DNA from: Natronomonas halophila
GTDB taxonomy: Archaea > Halobacteriota > Halobacteria > Halobacteriales > Haloarculaceae
Assembly (NCBI RefSeq): GCF_013391085.1
Contig: NZ_CP058334.1
Coordinates: 1,860,001 to 1,924,000, forward strand
Reading direction: 5' to 3'
DNA length: 64,000 bases
Part shown: one piece after another, positions 1-7,703 of the stretch
How the letters are laid out: each line of letters opens with the position of its first letter
How positions within the stretch are numbered: position 1 is the stretch's first letter
Translations under genes and position numbers: made by a program
Notes under the pieces: generated by a model
What the model was told of the DNA's origin: nothing
The model's input: the letters and a program-made list of their open reading frames with translations, nothing else
Databases searched by the model: none

Positions 1-200
1 AGCTGAAAGAGGCTCTGGACGTGAGCGCTGATACGACCCGCGCCCACGGCGGCCACGAACTCGCGCCGACGGGGCTCAATATCGTGGGCGCCGAGGATGC
101 CGACGAGACACTCCACGTCAGTTACGACGCCCGCCTCGCGGTCAACGTCAACCGCCCGGCGGACGCCGAAACCGCGGAGGTGCTCGCGGATGGACCCTGA
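1..200 (+). CDS. cobY: Adenosylcobinamide-phosphate guanylyltransferase, C-terminal end only
   Basis: Open from the window edge; the frame starting at base 3 reads 65 residues to the TGA at 198-200. The tail includes LAVNVNRPADAETAEVL, which looks like the NVN-P-D ending of MobA/CobY-type nucleotidyltransferases. Archaeal CobY transfers GMP from GTP to adenosylcobinamide phosphate in nucleotide-loop assembly. The position immediately before cobD and cbiZ supports this, since haloarchaea keep these genes together. The gene overlaps cobD by 11 bases. The catalytic N-terminal part lies outside the window, so the call rests on the tail and context. Confidence 0.6.
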   Translation, partial: LKEALDVSADTTRAHGGHELAPTGLNIVGAEDADETLHVSYDARLAVNVNRPADAETAEVLADGP

Positions 201-1203
201 CAGCGTCGCCGACGCCGAGCGGGTCCCTCACGGCTCCAGCGACGACCCCGGCGTGCTGGATTTGAGCGCGAACATCAATCCTCGCGTGCCCGACGGCTCC
301 CGGGCCGTCTACGAGGCGGCGTTCGACGACGCTCGCTCGTATCCCAACGACGGTTATCCCGACTTTCGAGCGGCCGCCGCCGAGTACGTCGGCTGTGACG
401 CGGATGCGGTCGTTCCAACCGCGGGCGGCCTCGCGGCGATTCGCCTCGCAATCGGCGTCGTCGTTTCGCCGGGCGACAGCGTCCTCGTCCCCTACCCCTC
501 CTTCGGCGAATACGCCCGCGAGGTCGAGTTGGCGGGCGGCGACCCTCATCTCGTCCCCCACGACGAACTGCTTGATGCCGACCCGACCGACCACGCGATG
601 GCTATCGTCTGTACGCCGAACAACCCGACCGGCGAGTTGCCGCCCGCCGACGAACTGGCGGCCTTCGCCGACCGATGTGTGGCCGCCGATACCGTCCTGC
701 TGGCCGACGAGGCGTTCCTCGGCTTCACCGACCGCGCCTCGCTGGCCGGCCGCGAGGGGTGCGTCGTCGCCCGCTCGCTGACCAAACTGTTCGGCCTGCC
801 CGGCCTCCGGGCGGGCTTTGCGGTCGCTTCCGGCGAACTGCTGGAGCGTCTCAAAACCGCCCGTCGCGCGTGGTCGGTCGGCGGCCCTGCTGCTGCTGTC
901 GGCGCCCACGCCATGGCCGATTCGGCCTTTATAAATGAGACGCGCGAGCGGGTCCGGGAGGAACGCCAGTATCTCCACGAGGGACTGGAGTCCCGCGGCT
1001 TCGAGGTCTACCCCTCCGACGCGCCCTTCCTGCTGTGTGACGTTGGCGAGGACCCGGCGGCCCTGCTCGATGCCTGCCGCGAGCACGGGGTCGTCCTGCG
1101 GGATGCCACGACGTTCCGTGGCCTCGACAGTCACGTCCGCATCGCCGTCCGGGACCGCGAGGCGACCGAGGACCTGTTCGCCGTCCTCGACGAGGTGTGG
1201 TGA
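190..1203 (+). CDS. cobD: Threonine-phosphate decarboxylase (PLP-dependent)
   Basis: A 337-residue fold-type I PLP enzyme related to histidinol-phosphate aminotransferase. Visible motifs are DLSANINPR near the N-terminus, CTPNNPTGE, ADEAFLGF (Asp that contacts the PLP nitrogen), and SLTKLFGLPGLR with the predicted Schiff-base lysine at residue 199. CobD makes (R)-1-amino-2-propanol O-2-phosphate from threonine phosphate for the cobalamin side chain. The ATG at 190 is chosen because the residues encoded upstream in the same frame have a shadow-like Thr/Arg/Ser composition and lie inside cobY. The stop overlaps the ATG of cbiZ (TGATG). A histidinol-phosphate aminotransferase role is possible but less likely beside cbiZ and cobY. 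Confidence 0.88.
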   Translation: MDPDSVADAERVPHGSSDDPGVLDLSANINPRVPDGSRAVYEAAFDDARSYPNDGYPDFRAAAAEYVGCDADAVVPTAGGLAAIRLAIGVVVSPGDSVLVPYPSFGEYAREVELAGGDPHLVPHDELLDADPTDHAMAIVCTPNNPTGELPPADELAAFADRCVAADTVLLADEAFLGFTDRASLAGREGCVVARSLTKLFGLPGLRAGFAVASGELLERLKTARRAWSVGGPAAAVGAHAMADSAFINETRERVREERQYLHEGLESRGFEVYPSDAPFLLCDVGEDPAALLDACREHGVVLRDATTFRGLDSHVRIAVRDREATEDLFAVLDEVW

Positions 1204-1895
1204 TGTTCGAGTACGACCGCACTGACGATCGACTCACGCTTTTCCGGCCTGACACCCGGTGGCTCTCGAACGGTTTCGACGGCGGCTATCGCGATGCCGA
1301 CGCCGCCCACAACCTCACGGTGCCGGAGGGGTTCGACCGGACGGACCTCGGGGCGTACGCCGCGGAACGCCTCGGCGAGCGGCCGTCGGGGCCGACCCTT
1401 TTAACCGGCGTCAGCCAGCGGCACGCCCGCGGCGCTCGCTGTGGCCCCGTCGAGGCGGTGGCGACGGTCGGTCTCTCGAATCCCGCGGTGTTACCGGTGG
1501 AGGGCGACGCCGAACCGGCTGCAGGGGAAACGATGGCCGACGGCTGGCGACCGGGTACGGTCAACGTCTTCGTCGGGACGACGCGCGCCCTCGACGACGG
1601 CGCCATGGCCGGCCTGCTGGCGACCGCGGTCGAAGCGAAGACGGCGACGCTGCTCGCGGCGGCGGACGTGCCGGGCACCACGAGCGACGCCGTCGTCGTC
1701 GGCTCTGCCCCCGAGGGGTCTCCGTCGGCCTTCGCCGGCAGCGCGACGGAGGTCGGCGATTCGGCGCGGGCCTGCGTCCGCGATGCGGTGCTGGCCAGCC
1801 TCGATGCGCGCTACGACGGCGAGCGTCCGCCGACGCCCGAGGAGGCCCGCTACGGGCTGAGGACGACCCGCGAGCCGTCGGGCTTCGAACCGTGA
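1203..1895 (+). CDS. cbiZ: Adenosylcobinamide amidohydrolase
   Basis: A 230-residue CbiZ-family protein. Recognisable pieces are LLTGVSQRHARG, the VGLSNPA stretch, VNVFVGTTRALDDGAMAGLLATAVEAKTA (quoted only as a region, about residues 118-146) and TTSDAVVVGS. CbiZ cleaves the aminopropanol arm from adenosylcobinamide to give adenosylcobyric acid. That lets archaea salvage incomplete corrinoids, and the product feeds the cobyric-acid branch represented here by cbiP. The start is ATG 1203, coupled to the cobD stop; a GTG at 1197 would add two residues. It ends base-to-base against the convergent methyltransferase gene. Confidence 0.88.
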   Translation: MFEYDRTDDRLTLFRPDTRWLSNGFDGGYRDADAAHNLTVPEGFDRTDLGAYAAERLGERPSGPTLLTGVSQRHARGARCGPVEAVATVGLSNPAVLPVEGDAEPAAGETMADGWRPGTVNVFVGTTRALDDGAMAGLLATAVEAKTATLLAAADVPGTTSDAVVVGSAPEGSPSAFAGSATEVGDSARACVRDAVLASLDARYDGERPPTPEEARYGLRTTREPSGFEP

Positions 1896-2642
1896 CTACT
1901 TCTCGGCGACGACGACCAGTCGCTCGGCGTCCTCGTCGAAGTCGCGACCGTCGAGGTCGCCGTAGACCTCGACCGCCGAGAAGCCGACTTCCCGGAGCAG
2001 TTCGGACAGTTCGTACGCCGAGTAGAGCCGATGGGAGACGGTGAACTCGCGGGTCTCGCCGTCGGCAACCAGCACCCAGCGGTTCTCCATCCAGCACCAG
2101 TCGTCGGTCACCTCTCGGTCTTCGAGGAGGTAGGTGCCGTCCGCCTCGGACCAGCCGCGTTCCTGAAACTCCTCGGCCAGTACCTCCTTGCTCGTGAGGC
2201 TCATCACGAGTTTGCCGCCCGGGGACAGCGACTCGTAGATGTTGCGGGCGGCCCGCTCGTCGTCGGCGCGGTCCTCGAAGTAGCCGAACGACGTGTAGAG
2301 ATTGACCGCGAGGTCGAACGTGTCCGGCCGTCGGAACTCGCGCATATCGGCGTTGACGAACTCGACGTCGGCCCCAGCCTCGGCGGCCCGCTCGCGGGCG
2401 GTCTCGAGATAGGGTGCCGTCGCGTCGACGCCTGTCACCTCGAAGCCGCGAGCGGCGAGTTCGACGGCGTGGCGGCCAACGCCGCAGGGCATATCGAGGA
2501 CGCGGCCGCCGTCGATACCCGCCAACCCGAGAACGTCATCGAGTTGTTCGGGCGCCTTCTCGACGGTTTCCGGCGGGAAGACGTGCGGTTCGACCGCCTC
2601 CCAGAAGGCCGGGTTCTCGTGCCAGGGGGGTGTACCGTCCAT
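1896..2642 (-). CDS. Class I SAM-dependent methyltransferase
   Basis: A 248-residue Rossmann methyltransferase. Motif I reads VLDMPCGVGRHAVELA near residues 46-61, followed by the acidic end of strand 2 in VTGVDATAPYLE, then VNADMREF and FDLAVNLYTSFGYF for motifs II and III. The small-molecule methyltransferase pattern is clear but the substrate is not identifiable. Its stop abuts the cbiZ stop (convergent, no gap), so it is probably not co-transcribed with the corrinoid genes. The initiator ATG is at 2640-2642. Confidence 0.85.
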   Translation of the reverse strand: MDGTPPWHENPAFWEAVEPHVFPPETVEKAPEQLDDVLGLAGIDGGRVLDMPCGVGRHAVELAARGFEVTGVDATAPYLETARERAAEAGADVEFVNADMREFRRPDTFDLAVNLYTSFGYFEDRADDERAARNIYESLSPGGKLVMSLTSKEVLAEEFQERGWSEADGTYLLEDREVTDDWCWMENRWVLVADGETREFTVSHRLYSAYELSELLREVGFSAVEVYGDLDGRDFDEDAERLVVVAEK

Positions 2643-2702
2643 ACGGTCGCCTCGGAGCGAGATTAATAAGTCGCTACTGGTGGTGTGGGGAAAGATAACA
2701 CG

Positions 2703-4571
2703 CTATTCGAACGTGACGTCGGTAACCTCGAAGCGTGCGCCGTCCGACTCGCTTTCGGTGACGGCGACGGTCCAGCCGTGGGCGTCGGCGGTTTTTCGGA
2801 CGATACTCAGCCCGAAGCCGGTGCCCTCCTCGCTCGTCGAGTAGCCGGCGTTGAATACGGATTCGCGTTCGCTCTCGGGGATTCCGGGGCCGTCGTCGGC
2901 GACGTAGAAGCCGTCGCCGTCGATGGAGCCGACGGTAATGGTCACGTCCTCGCCGCCGTGCTCCACCGAGTTCCGAAAGAGGTTCTCGAAGAGCTGTGCC
3001 AGCCGGCTTTCGTCGGCCAGAACGGTCACGGAGTCGTCGAGCAGGACGTTCAGGTCGGCGCCGTCGGTGTCGACGGTCCGCCAGCAGTTCCGGGCGTGGG
3101 GCCCGAGGGCGACGGGTTCGCGGTCGGTCACGGTTTCGCCCTGCCGCGCCAGTTTGAGCAGGTCGTCGATGAGCGCGTCCATGCGGGAGAGGGCGTCGTC
3201 GATGTGGTCGGCGTGGGCCTCGATGTCGCCGGTCTCGACGAGCAACTCGAGGCGACCCTTGGCGACCGACAGGGGGTTGCGGAGGTCGTGGCTGACGACG
3301 CCGGCGAACTCGTCGAGGCGCTCGTTCTGGCGTTCGAGGCGCCGCTGGCTCTCGCGGAGTTGTCGGTGCTGGTCGACGCTATCGAGGGCGACTTCGACGT
3401 TCGCGGCGAGAAGCTTCGCCAGCGACACGTCCCGGTCGTCGAAGGCGGACCGTTCGGTCGCTCCCGCGATGAAGACCCCGTGGTCGCCGAGCGGCAGCAG
3501 CATCTCGCTGCGAATCGGGGTCTCGGGATTGTAGCGGTCCGGTTCGTTGCGGACCTCCTCGACGGTTCGGGGCTCGCCGCTCTCGAAGACCTCCCAGGCC
3601 AACCCCTCGCCGCGCTCGAAGTTCGGCGGGTCGGGTATGAGTTCGCGCCCCTCGTCGGTAATCGTCTCCAGAACCAGCGCGTCGCGGTCCGCATCGTAGA
3701 GCCACACCGCGTGTATCGCGAGGCCGACGATGTCCCGGGCCGCACCCGTCGTGCGGTCGGCGATTTCGTGTTTCGTCTCGGCCTGAATCACCTGCCGTGT
3801 CACCTCGTGGAGCCGCGTCAGTTTCCGCTCGTAGGCCTTCCGGTCGGTGATATCCCGGATGACGCCGACGCTGCCGCGGTAGGTGCCGTCGTCGGCCCGA
3901 AGCACCGCGAGGTTGGCCTCGACCTGCCGGCGTTCGCCGCCGGCCGTCATGACGCTCATCTCGTAGACGTCCCAGTCGGGGCCGTCGTCGTCGAGCAATT
4001 CGCGGATGCGTTCGGTCGCGCCCTCGAACTCGTCCTTGACGATGAACGCGCTGGCGTGGGTGCCGACGATGGCCTCGCGGTCGGTGCCCAGATACTCGGC
4101 CATGGCGGCGTTGGCGAATTCGACGTACCCCTCGTCGTCGAGGACGTACATCGGGTCGCCGACGGTTTCGACGAGGGCCCGGTACCGCCGCTCGGTTCGG
4201 CTGTCTTCGAGGGCCTCGTGGACCCGGTCGACGAGGACGTCGAGCGTCTCGGGTTGCTGTGGCACGTAGTCGGTGACGCCGGCGGCGACGGCCTCGCTGG
4301 CCAACATCTCGTCGCCGTCGGCGGGATAGAGGACGAACGGCAGGTTCGGGTCGGCTTCCCGGATTCGTTCGCAGAACGCCACCCCGTCGGTTCCCGGCAG
4401 GGCGTGCTCGCTGACGATACAGTCCGCGTTCCGCGGGGGCGTCGCCGCCGACGGGTTCGAGACGGCCTCGACGGTCACCGACCCGTCGCCGTCGAAGGCC
4501 TCGGTGACCCGCCCGGCGGCCTCGTCGCCCACGTATAGCAGTCGCCACGAATCCCGCCCCCCGGATGGCAT
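2703..4571 (-). CDS. Sensor histidine kinase: degenerate receiver, PAS, GAF, HisKA, HATPase
   Basis: A soluble 622-residue kinase. Order: receiver-like domain (about 1-120), PAS (about 125-250), GAF (about 255-410), a coiled linker, HisKA with H-box VVSHDLRNPL, and HATPase with N-box ENLFRNSVEHG, DDGPGIP and GTGFGLSIV. No membrane segment is seen. In the receiver domain the position that should carry the phosphoacceptor aspartate is Glu55 (IVSEHALPG), and the usual C-terminal switch lysine region reads YVPQQ, so it is probably a non-phosphorylatable input module. A second kinase of the same layout at 24825-27056 keeps the Asp and Lys. The cognate regulator and ligand are unknown; no response regulator is adjacent. 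Confidence 0.87.
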   Translation of the reverse strand: MPSGGRDSWRLLYVGDEAAGRVTEAFDGDGSVTVEAVSNPSAATPPRNADCIVSEHALPGTDGVAFCERIREADPNLPFVLYPADGDEMLASEAVAAGVTDYVPQQPETLDVLVDRVHEALEDSRTERRYRALVETVGDPMYVLDDEGYVEFANAAMAEYLGTDREAIVGTHASAFIVKDEFEGATERIRELLDDDGPDWDVYEMSVMTAGGERRQVEANLAVLRADDGTYRGSVGVIRDITDRKAYERKLTRLHEVTRQVIQAETKHEIADRTTGAARDIVGLAIHAVWLYDADRDALVLETITDEGRELIPDPPNFERGEGLAWEVFESGEPRTVEEVRNEPDRYNPETPIRSEMLLPLGDHGVFIAGATERSAFDDRDVSLAKLLAANVEVALDSVDQHRQLRESQRRLERQNERLDEFAGVVSHDLRNPLSVAKGRLELLVETGDIEAHADHIDDALSRMDALIDDLLKLARQGETVTDREPVALGPHARNCWRTVDTDGADLNVLLDDSVTVLADESRLAQLFENLFRNSVEHGGEDVTITVGSIDGDGFYVADDGPGIPESERESVFNAGYSTSEEGTGFGLSIVRKTADAHGWTVAVTESESDGARFEVTDVTFE

Positions 4572-4714
4572 GACTCGACACCAAGGAACGGTCGATTATT
4601 GTTGTTTTGGTCACGAATCAGACGGCGAGGCACCCTGGTTCGGCCCGGGACCACCGACGAACGCGGCGTTCGGCTAATAAAACCGGCTCCGAAACCCCCG
4701 CTCGGTACGCAATC

Positions 4715-4721
4715 CTTAATA
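4715..4721 (+). promoter_or_regulatory. TATA box for nikR
   Basis: CTTAATA is centred about 26 bases before the ATG at 4744, within AT-rich DNA that contrasts with the GC-rich surroundings. The spacing fits a leaderless transcript starting at or within a few bases of the start codon. Confidence 0.6.
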
Positions 4722-4743
4722 GAATATACGGTTGTTTTAATAT

Positions 4744-5169
4744 ATGACCGTCGTCAGCGTCTCGATGCCGGAATCGTTGCTGGAGCGGCTCGACGAGTTC
4801 GCGGAGGAACACGGCTACACCGGCCGCAGCGAGGTGGTCCGTGAGGCCTCTCGTAACCTCCTCAGCGAGTTCGAGGACAAGCAACTCGAGGGCCGCGAGT
4901 TGATGAGCACCGTCACCGTCGTCTTCGACCACGAGACCTCCAGCGCCGAAGAGCGGATGATGCAGGTCCGCCACGACCACGAGGACATCGTCGTCTCGAA
5001 CGTCCACAACCACGTCGGCGACCACTACTGCATGGAACTGTTCATCCTCGAGGGCCCCCTCGACGAAATCTCGACGTTCGTCGGCAAGATTCGCGCGACC
5101 AGCGACGTGCTCTCGGTCGATTACTCGGTGATTCCGGTCGACGACGACGACGTGCCGCTGGCGGGATAA
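4744..5169 (+). CDS. nikR: Nickel-responsive ribbon-helix-helix regulator
   Basis: A 141-residue NikR. The N-terminal ribbon-helix-helix ([21 protein letters not shown] and [14 protein letters not shown], about residues 3-40) binds DNA as a dimer. The C-terminal ACT-like domain binds nickel. All four high-affinity ligands known from E. coli NikR align: His77, His88, His90 and Cys96 ([10 protein letters not shown]). In bacteria NikR represses nickel uptake. Here it lies near corrinoid genes, with no nickel transporter in the window, so its targets must be elsewhere or include metal/corrinoid genes. The start is supported by the TATA box about 26 bases upstream. Confidence 0.92.
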   Translation: MTVVSVSMPESLLERLDEFAEEHGYTGRSEVVREASRNLLSEFEDKQLEGRELMSTVTVVFDHETSSAEERMMQVRHDHEDIVVSNVHNHVGDHYCMELFILEGPLDEISTFVGKIRATSDVLSVDYSVIPVDDDDVPLAG

Positions 5170-5220
5170 GGACGTTCGGTCGTCCCCGATGACGAGCGGC
5201 GGGCGTGGAATCGCCTCCAG

Positions 5221-5976
5221 CTAGAGGTAGCTGTCGTCCCACTCATCGGGCCGGTGTGCGTTGCCGCAGCTTTGACACTCAATGCGGTCGAGTCCGTCGG
5301 CGGCATTGGCCATCGAGCCACAGTTGATACAGTAGAACCCGTACTGCTCGGTTAGCTCCGAATCGGTGTACAATCGGAGGAACGGCGCCTCAGTGCCAGG
5401 AATCTCCTCATCGCCCGTGTGGACCGTCTCGCCGTCCTCCGTCTCGATGGTCTCCGCCCGGTGGCGTTCCTGGTGTTCGTCGCTGGCTTCGCTGGTCTCG
5501 GTGCCGAAGACGTTGATGGTGAACTCCTCCTCCGCGATGGTCTCCTCTCGACTGTCGATTTCCTCGTAGCCGAACTGTTCGAAGAACTGGTCGCCCGCCT
5601 CGTTTTCCGAGAGGATGAGCGCCCGGACCGTGTCGGCGCCCTGCCGTTCGAGTTCGTCACGAATCGCCTCGAACAGTCCCGTGCCGATGCCCCGACCCTG
5701 GGCCTCGGGGTCGACGAACAGCCAGTCGATTTCGCCGTCACCGCCGACGAGCGACCCGGTGGCGAAACCGACCGACTCGCCATCGTCCTCGGCGACGAGA
5801 ACGACGTCATCGTCGTTTTCGCGGCGCTCCGTGAGATTGTCGGGGTCGAACTCCGAGCGGACGATGCCCTCGAGTCCCTCGGGGCTCAGCGAGTAGGACG
5901 CGCGCATCGAGTCGCTGGCAATCTCCCGGATTACCGCATCGTGGTCGGCCGTCGAGTTGGTGACGTCCATGCCCAT
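5221..5976 (-). CDS. GNAT acetyltransferase with C-terminal zinc ribbon
   Basis: A 251-residue protein. The N-terminal about 160 residues are a GNAT fold: WLFVDPEAQGRGIGTGLFEAI carries the acetyl-CoA pyrophosphate loop (Q-G-R-G-I-G), followed by ENEAGDQFFEQFGYEEI. After an acidic linker of about 50 residues come two CxxC knuckles, YCINCGS and CQSCGN, which would bind one zinc. Substrate unknown; the zinc ribbon may recruit a protein or nucleic-acid partner. It is monocistronic and divergent from cobA. An alternative start at the second Met (residue 3) is equally possible. Confidence 0.85.
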   Translation of the reverse strand: MGMDVTNSTADHDAVIREIASDSMRASYSLSPEGLEGIVRSEFDPDNLTERRENDDDVVLVAEDDGESVGFATGSLVGGDGEIDWLFVDPEAQGRGIGTGLFEAIRDELERQGADTVRALILSENEAGDQFFEQFGYEEIDSREETIAEEEFTINVFGTETSEASDEHQERHRAETIETEDGETVHTGDEEIPGTEAPFLRLYTDSELTEQYGFYCINCGSMANAADGLDRIECQSCGNAHRPDEWDDSYL

Positions 5977-6079
5977 ACTTCGGGGCCCACGGGATTATTT
6001 GTTGCCCCTACAAGAACACAATCTGGTAACCAAGTGGGAAGCCAACACCGCCTTGGTTCGGGGGGTACAACCCCGGAGT

Positions 6080-6751
6080 ATGCCCGGAAACGACCCGACA
6101 CCGCCCGGAAAGAACCGGACGCCGGAGCCCCGCGATATCGACCCTGCAGCGCCCGAGGAATTCGGCCTCACGCAGGTCTGGTGGGGCGACGGCAAGGGCA
6201 AGACCACCGCGGCACTCGGCATGGCCTTCCGCGCGGCGGGCCACGGCTTCCGCGTCCACCTTCTCCAGTTCATGAAGGGCGGCGCCGACAGCGTCGAGGA
6301 CGTCCGCGGTGAGTACAACGCTATCGCCGCCATGCCCGGCCTCACCTACGAGAACTTGGGCCACTACGGGTGGCACGCGATGAACGACGGCACCGAGGAA
6401 CGCGACCACGAGGCCGAAGCAGAGGCGGGCTTCGACCGGGCGCGCGACCTCGTCGACGCGGCCGACGACGCGGACCTCTCGACGCCGTTCCCGCTGGACG
6501 GCGACGCCGACGACGGGCTGCACATGCTCGTCCTCGACGAACTCCTCTATGCCGCCGACCGCGGTCTCGTCGCCCCAAAGGACGTCGTCGACCTCGTCGA
6601 GTCGAAACCCGACGGCCTCGAACTCGTGTTGACCGGCAGCCACGAACACCCGGACTACCTCATTGAGGCCGCGGACCTCGTCACGAACGTCAGCAAGGAG
6701 AAACACCCAATCGACGCCGGTCAGCGAGCGCGGAAAGGCACCGAATACTGA
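6080..6751 (+). CDS. cobA: Cob(I)alamin adenosyltransferase (CobA/BtuR family)
   Basis: A 223-residue P-loop protein. The nucleotide motif WWGDGKGKTTAALGMAFRA begins near residue 34, followed by RVHLLQFMKGG, LVLDELLYAADRGLV and the C-terminal DLVTNVSKEKHP typical of CobA/BtuR. It transfers the adenosyl group from ATP to the cobalt of corrinoids, upstream of cbiP and cbiZ in the salvage pathway. ATG 6080 is chosen over upstream in-frame codons because the conserved family begins after a short proline-rich leader and the upstream residues are not conserved-looking. Confidence 0.92.
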   Translation: MPGNDPTPPGKNRTPEPRDIDPAAPEEFGLTQVWWGDGKGKTTAALGMAFRAAGHGFRVHLLQFMKGGADSVEDVRGEYNAIAAMPGLTYENLGHYGWHAMNDGTEERDHEAEAEAGFDRARDLVDAADDADLSTPFPLDGDADDGLHMLVLDELLYAADRGLVAPKDVVDLVESKPDGLELVLTGSHEHPDYLIEAADLVTNVSKEKHPIDAGQRARKGTEY

Positions 6752-7029
6752 CCCTCTCGTTGGGTCGAAAGATTACCGAAAACCGCCGGCAGACAGCCGT
6801 CTGACGGGCGGACGACATCGGCACAAGACACATTATGTACCCCCTCCGAACGACGGATGGAGGATGGGTCGGCGCACGCTCCTTCCCCTCATGCGCCTTC
6901 CCCTTCAGCGCCGTCGTGGCTCGTACCCGGTGTGCTTCTTTCGATCAGGCAGTGGCTCGTTCGCCCGGCCGAAACGGACTCCGTGACTCGGGTGCGGAGC
7001 TATTTATCGCTCGCCGACCACGTACCGCC
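6752..7029 (+). other. Intergenic stretch after cobA
   Basis: No convincing gene in these 278 bases. It contains a pyrimidine-rich tract (about 6881-6915) and ends with the promoter of the next gene. I looked for a cobalamin riboswitch core and could not identify one. Confidence 0.4.
7001..7007 (+). promoter_or_regulatory. TATA box for the small membrane protein at 7030
   Basis: TATTTAT lies about 26 bases before the ATG at 7030, consistent with a leaderless haloarchaeal transcript. Confidence 0.55.
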
Positions 7030-7269
7030 ATGAGCGAGGATTCGGTGTTCCCCGAGGGCTTTCTCATCCCTATCTCCGGCCTGTTGGCGGTCGTCTTCGC
7101 GGTGCTTGCGGGTGCCAGCCTGCCGTCCGCCCTGTCCGGCCAGGTCAGCGGTATCGCCGCAGTCGTCGTCTTCGGCGGCGGCAGCATCGCCCTGATGGTC
7201 TTCAGGCACCGACACGGCAAGCGCCGTGAGGCGGCTGCCGAGGAGGACGCGGATATGGGCGAGGAATAA
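7030..7269 (+). CDS. Small membrane protein, unknown function
   Basis: 79 residues. Two hydrophobic helices are visible (about residues 12-31 and 38-58), followed by a basic patch RHRHGKRR and an acidic tail. This fits a two-span membrane protein with a cytoplasmic C-terminus. No family is recognised. A TATA box at 7001-7007 supports the ATG at 7030. Confidence 0.65.
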   Translation: MSEDSVFPEGFLIPISGLLAVVFAVLAGASLPSALSGQVSGIAAVVVFGGGSIALMVFRHRHGKRREAAAEEDADMGEE

Positions 7270-7439
7270 CAGGAGACGCAGTGAACCGGCGGCCTGATGG
7301 GATGAACGGACTGGCGAACTCGACACTACGCTGCTGTTGACGGTCCGTCTATAGGGGCTCCGAGAGCGCATCGTGACCGAAACACCCGAAGTATTGAACA
7401 AATCCGACAGCGAAACGACGGCACGACCCGAGAGGACAG

Positions 7440-7670
7440 ATGTTCGTACTTCTGATAATCGCAATCGGGGCCTTCGCCGCTGTTAGCGGTGTCGTCCGGC
7501 TTGCGCTGGTCGGCCGTGCGTATCGTTCTGCGCGGAGCGGCACACCTGACTCCACGGCGTTCGACAGGGACTGCGCACTTACGCTCACGATTCAGTCGAT
7601 TACCGCCATCATCGGCGGGGCAGTCGTCGTGTCTATCGGCCTGGCCCTCGATGGCATCCTCGTTTTCTGA
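7440..7670 (+). CDS. Small two-helix membrane protein, unknown function
   Basis: 76 residues starting MFVLLIIAIGAFAAVSGVVRLAL (region residues 1-23), a hydrophobic helix, then a short polar loop and a second helix in the C-terminal half (TAIIGGAVVVSIGLALDG). Good hydrophobic pattern but no recognisable family and no strong promoter, so it could be a chance frame. It ends 33 bases before the convergent cbiP stop. Confidence 0.45.
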   Translation: MFVLLIIAIGAFAAVSGVVRLALVGRAYRSARSGTPDSTAFDRDCALTLTIQSITAIIGGAVVVSIGLALDGILVF

Positions 7671-7703
7671 ATCGGATTGCGGCGCGGCCGGCACGACGAC
7701 TGC

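Noticed and set aside
6752-7029. Cobalamin riboswitch downstream of cobA
   Set aside because: I could not find the conserved B12-box core or a suitable stem arrangement, and the following gene is a small membrane protein rather than a corrinoid gene.
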